From the NCBI GenBank assembly GCA_905199135.1, contig CAJKFC010000100.1, positions 1 through 6,604 on the forward strand: a DNA stretch of 6,604 nt, read 5' to 3'. Origin of the DNA: an uncultured Eubacteriales bacterium. GTDB taxonomy: Bacteria > Bacillota > Clostridia > Oscillospirales > Butyricicoccaceae. The notes below the pieces were generated by a model. It made no database searches and was not told the DNA's origin. It saw only the letters and a list, made by a program, of their open reading frames with translations. The translations under genes were made by a program, and so were the position numbers. This document shows, in pieces, positions 6,599 to 6,604 of this stretch (positions are counted from its first letter, which is position 1; each line of letters starts with the position of its first letter).

Positions 6599-6604
6599 TA
6601 AGAC

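Noticed and set aside
1..6604. CRISPR array, tRNA/rRNA, riboswitch, prophage or defence system.
   Set aside because: No regularly spaced direct repeats, tRNA-like cloverleaf, long structured leader, integrase, transposase or nuclease motif was seen. The gaps (1-62, 1414-1489, 4573-4705, 6552-6604) are short and are explained by promoters, a terminator, an operator and hairpins.

Overview
The window looks like chromosome from a Gram-positive Clostridia-type (Firmicutes) bacterium. The reasons are strong AGGAGG-like ribosome binding sites, TTG starts, a near-consensus sigma-A promoter, heavy use of ATA for Ile and AGA/AGG for Arg, moderate GC with AT-rich intergenic gaps, and the gene families present (MATE, HAD-IB, YfhO, TetR, CPA2-type antiporter). 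A genus cannot be named from the sequence alone. All genes are on the + strand and no gap between genes exceeds about 135 bases.

Layout: (1) 1-62, an AT-rich leader with a TATAAT box, an inverted repeat and a strong RBS. (2) 63-1413, a MATE-family multidrug/metabolite efflux transporter. It is interrupted by a one-base insertion in a T6 run near residue 42 and carries a perfect 49-base palindrome in the loop between its two halves. (3) 1429-4606, a second transcription unit. A near-consensus promoter precedes a PgpC-like HAD-IB phosphatase that overlaps a large YfhO-type GT-C membrane protein by 7 bases, and a clear intrinsic terminator follows. (4) 4640-6551, a third unit. A TATAAT box and a symmetric TTGACC/GGTCAA operator precede a TetR regulator, which overlaps by one base a CPA2/NapA-like Na+(K+)/H+ antiporter. 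The antiporter is itself broken by a one-base deletion in a C4 run. (5) 6552-6604, two consecutive hairpins without a U-tract, cut by the window edge.

Functionally this is a cell-envelope and transport neighbourhood. The HAD phosphatase and YfhO protein probably act on lipid-linked or envelope glycosylation substrates. The TetR protein probably represses its own operon, so the antiporter would be induced by a ligand or stress. I see no new multi-gene defence or mobile system. The points most worth a second look are the perfect palindrome inside the MATE coding sequence, the two opposite-sign homopolymer frameshifts in the two transporters, the PgpC-like phosphatase/YfhO pairing, the TetR operator, and the tandem hairpins at the right edge.
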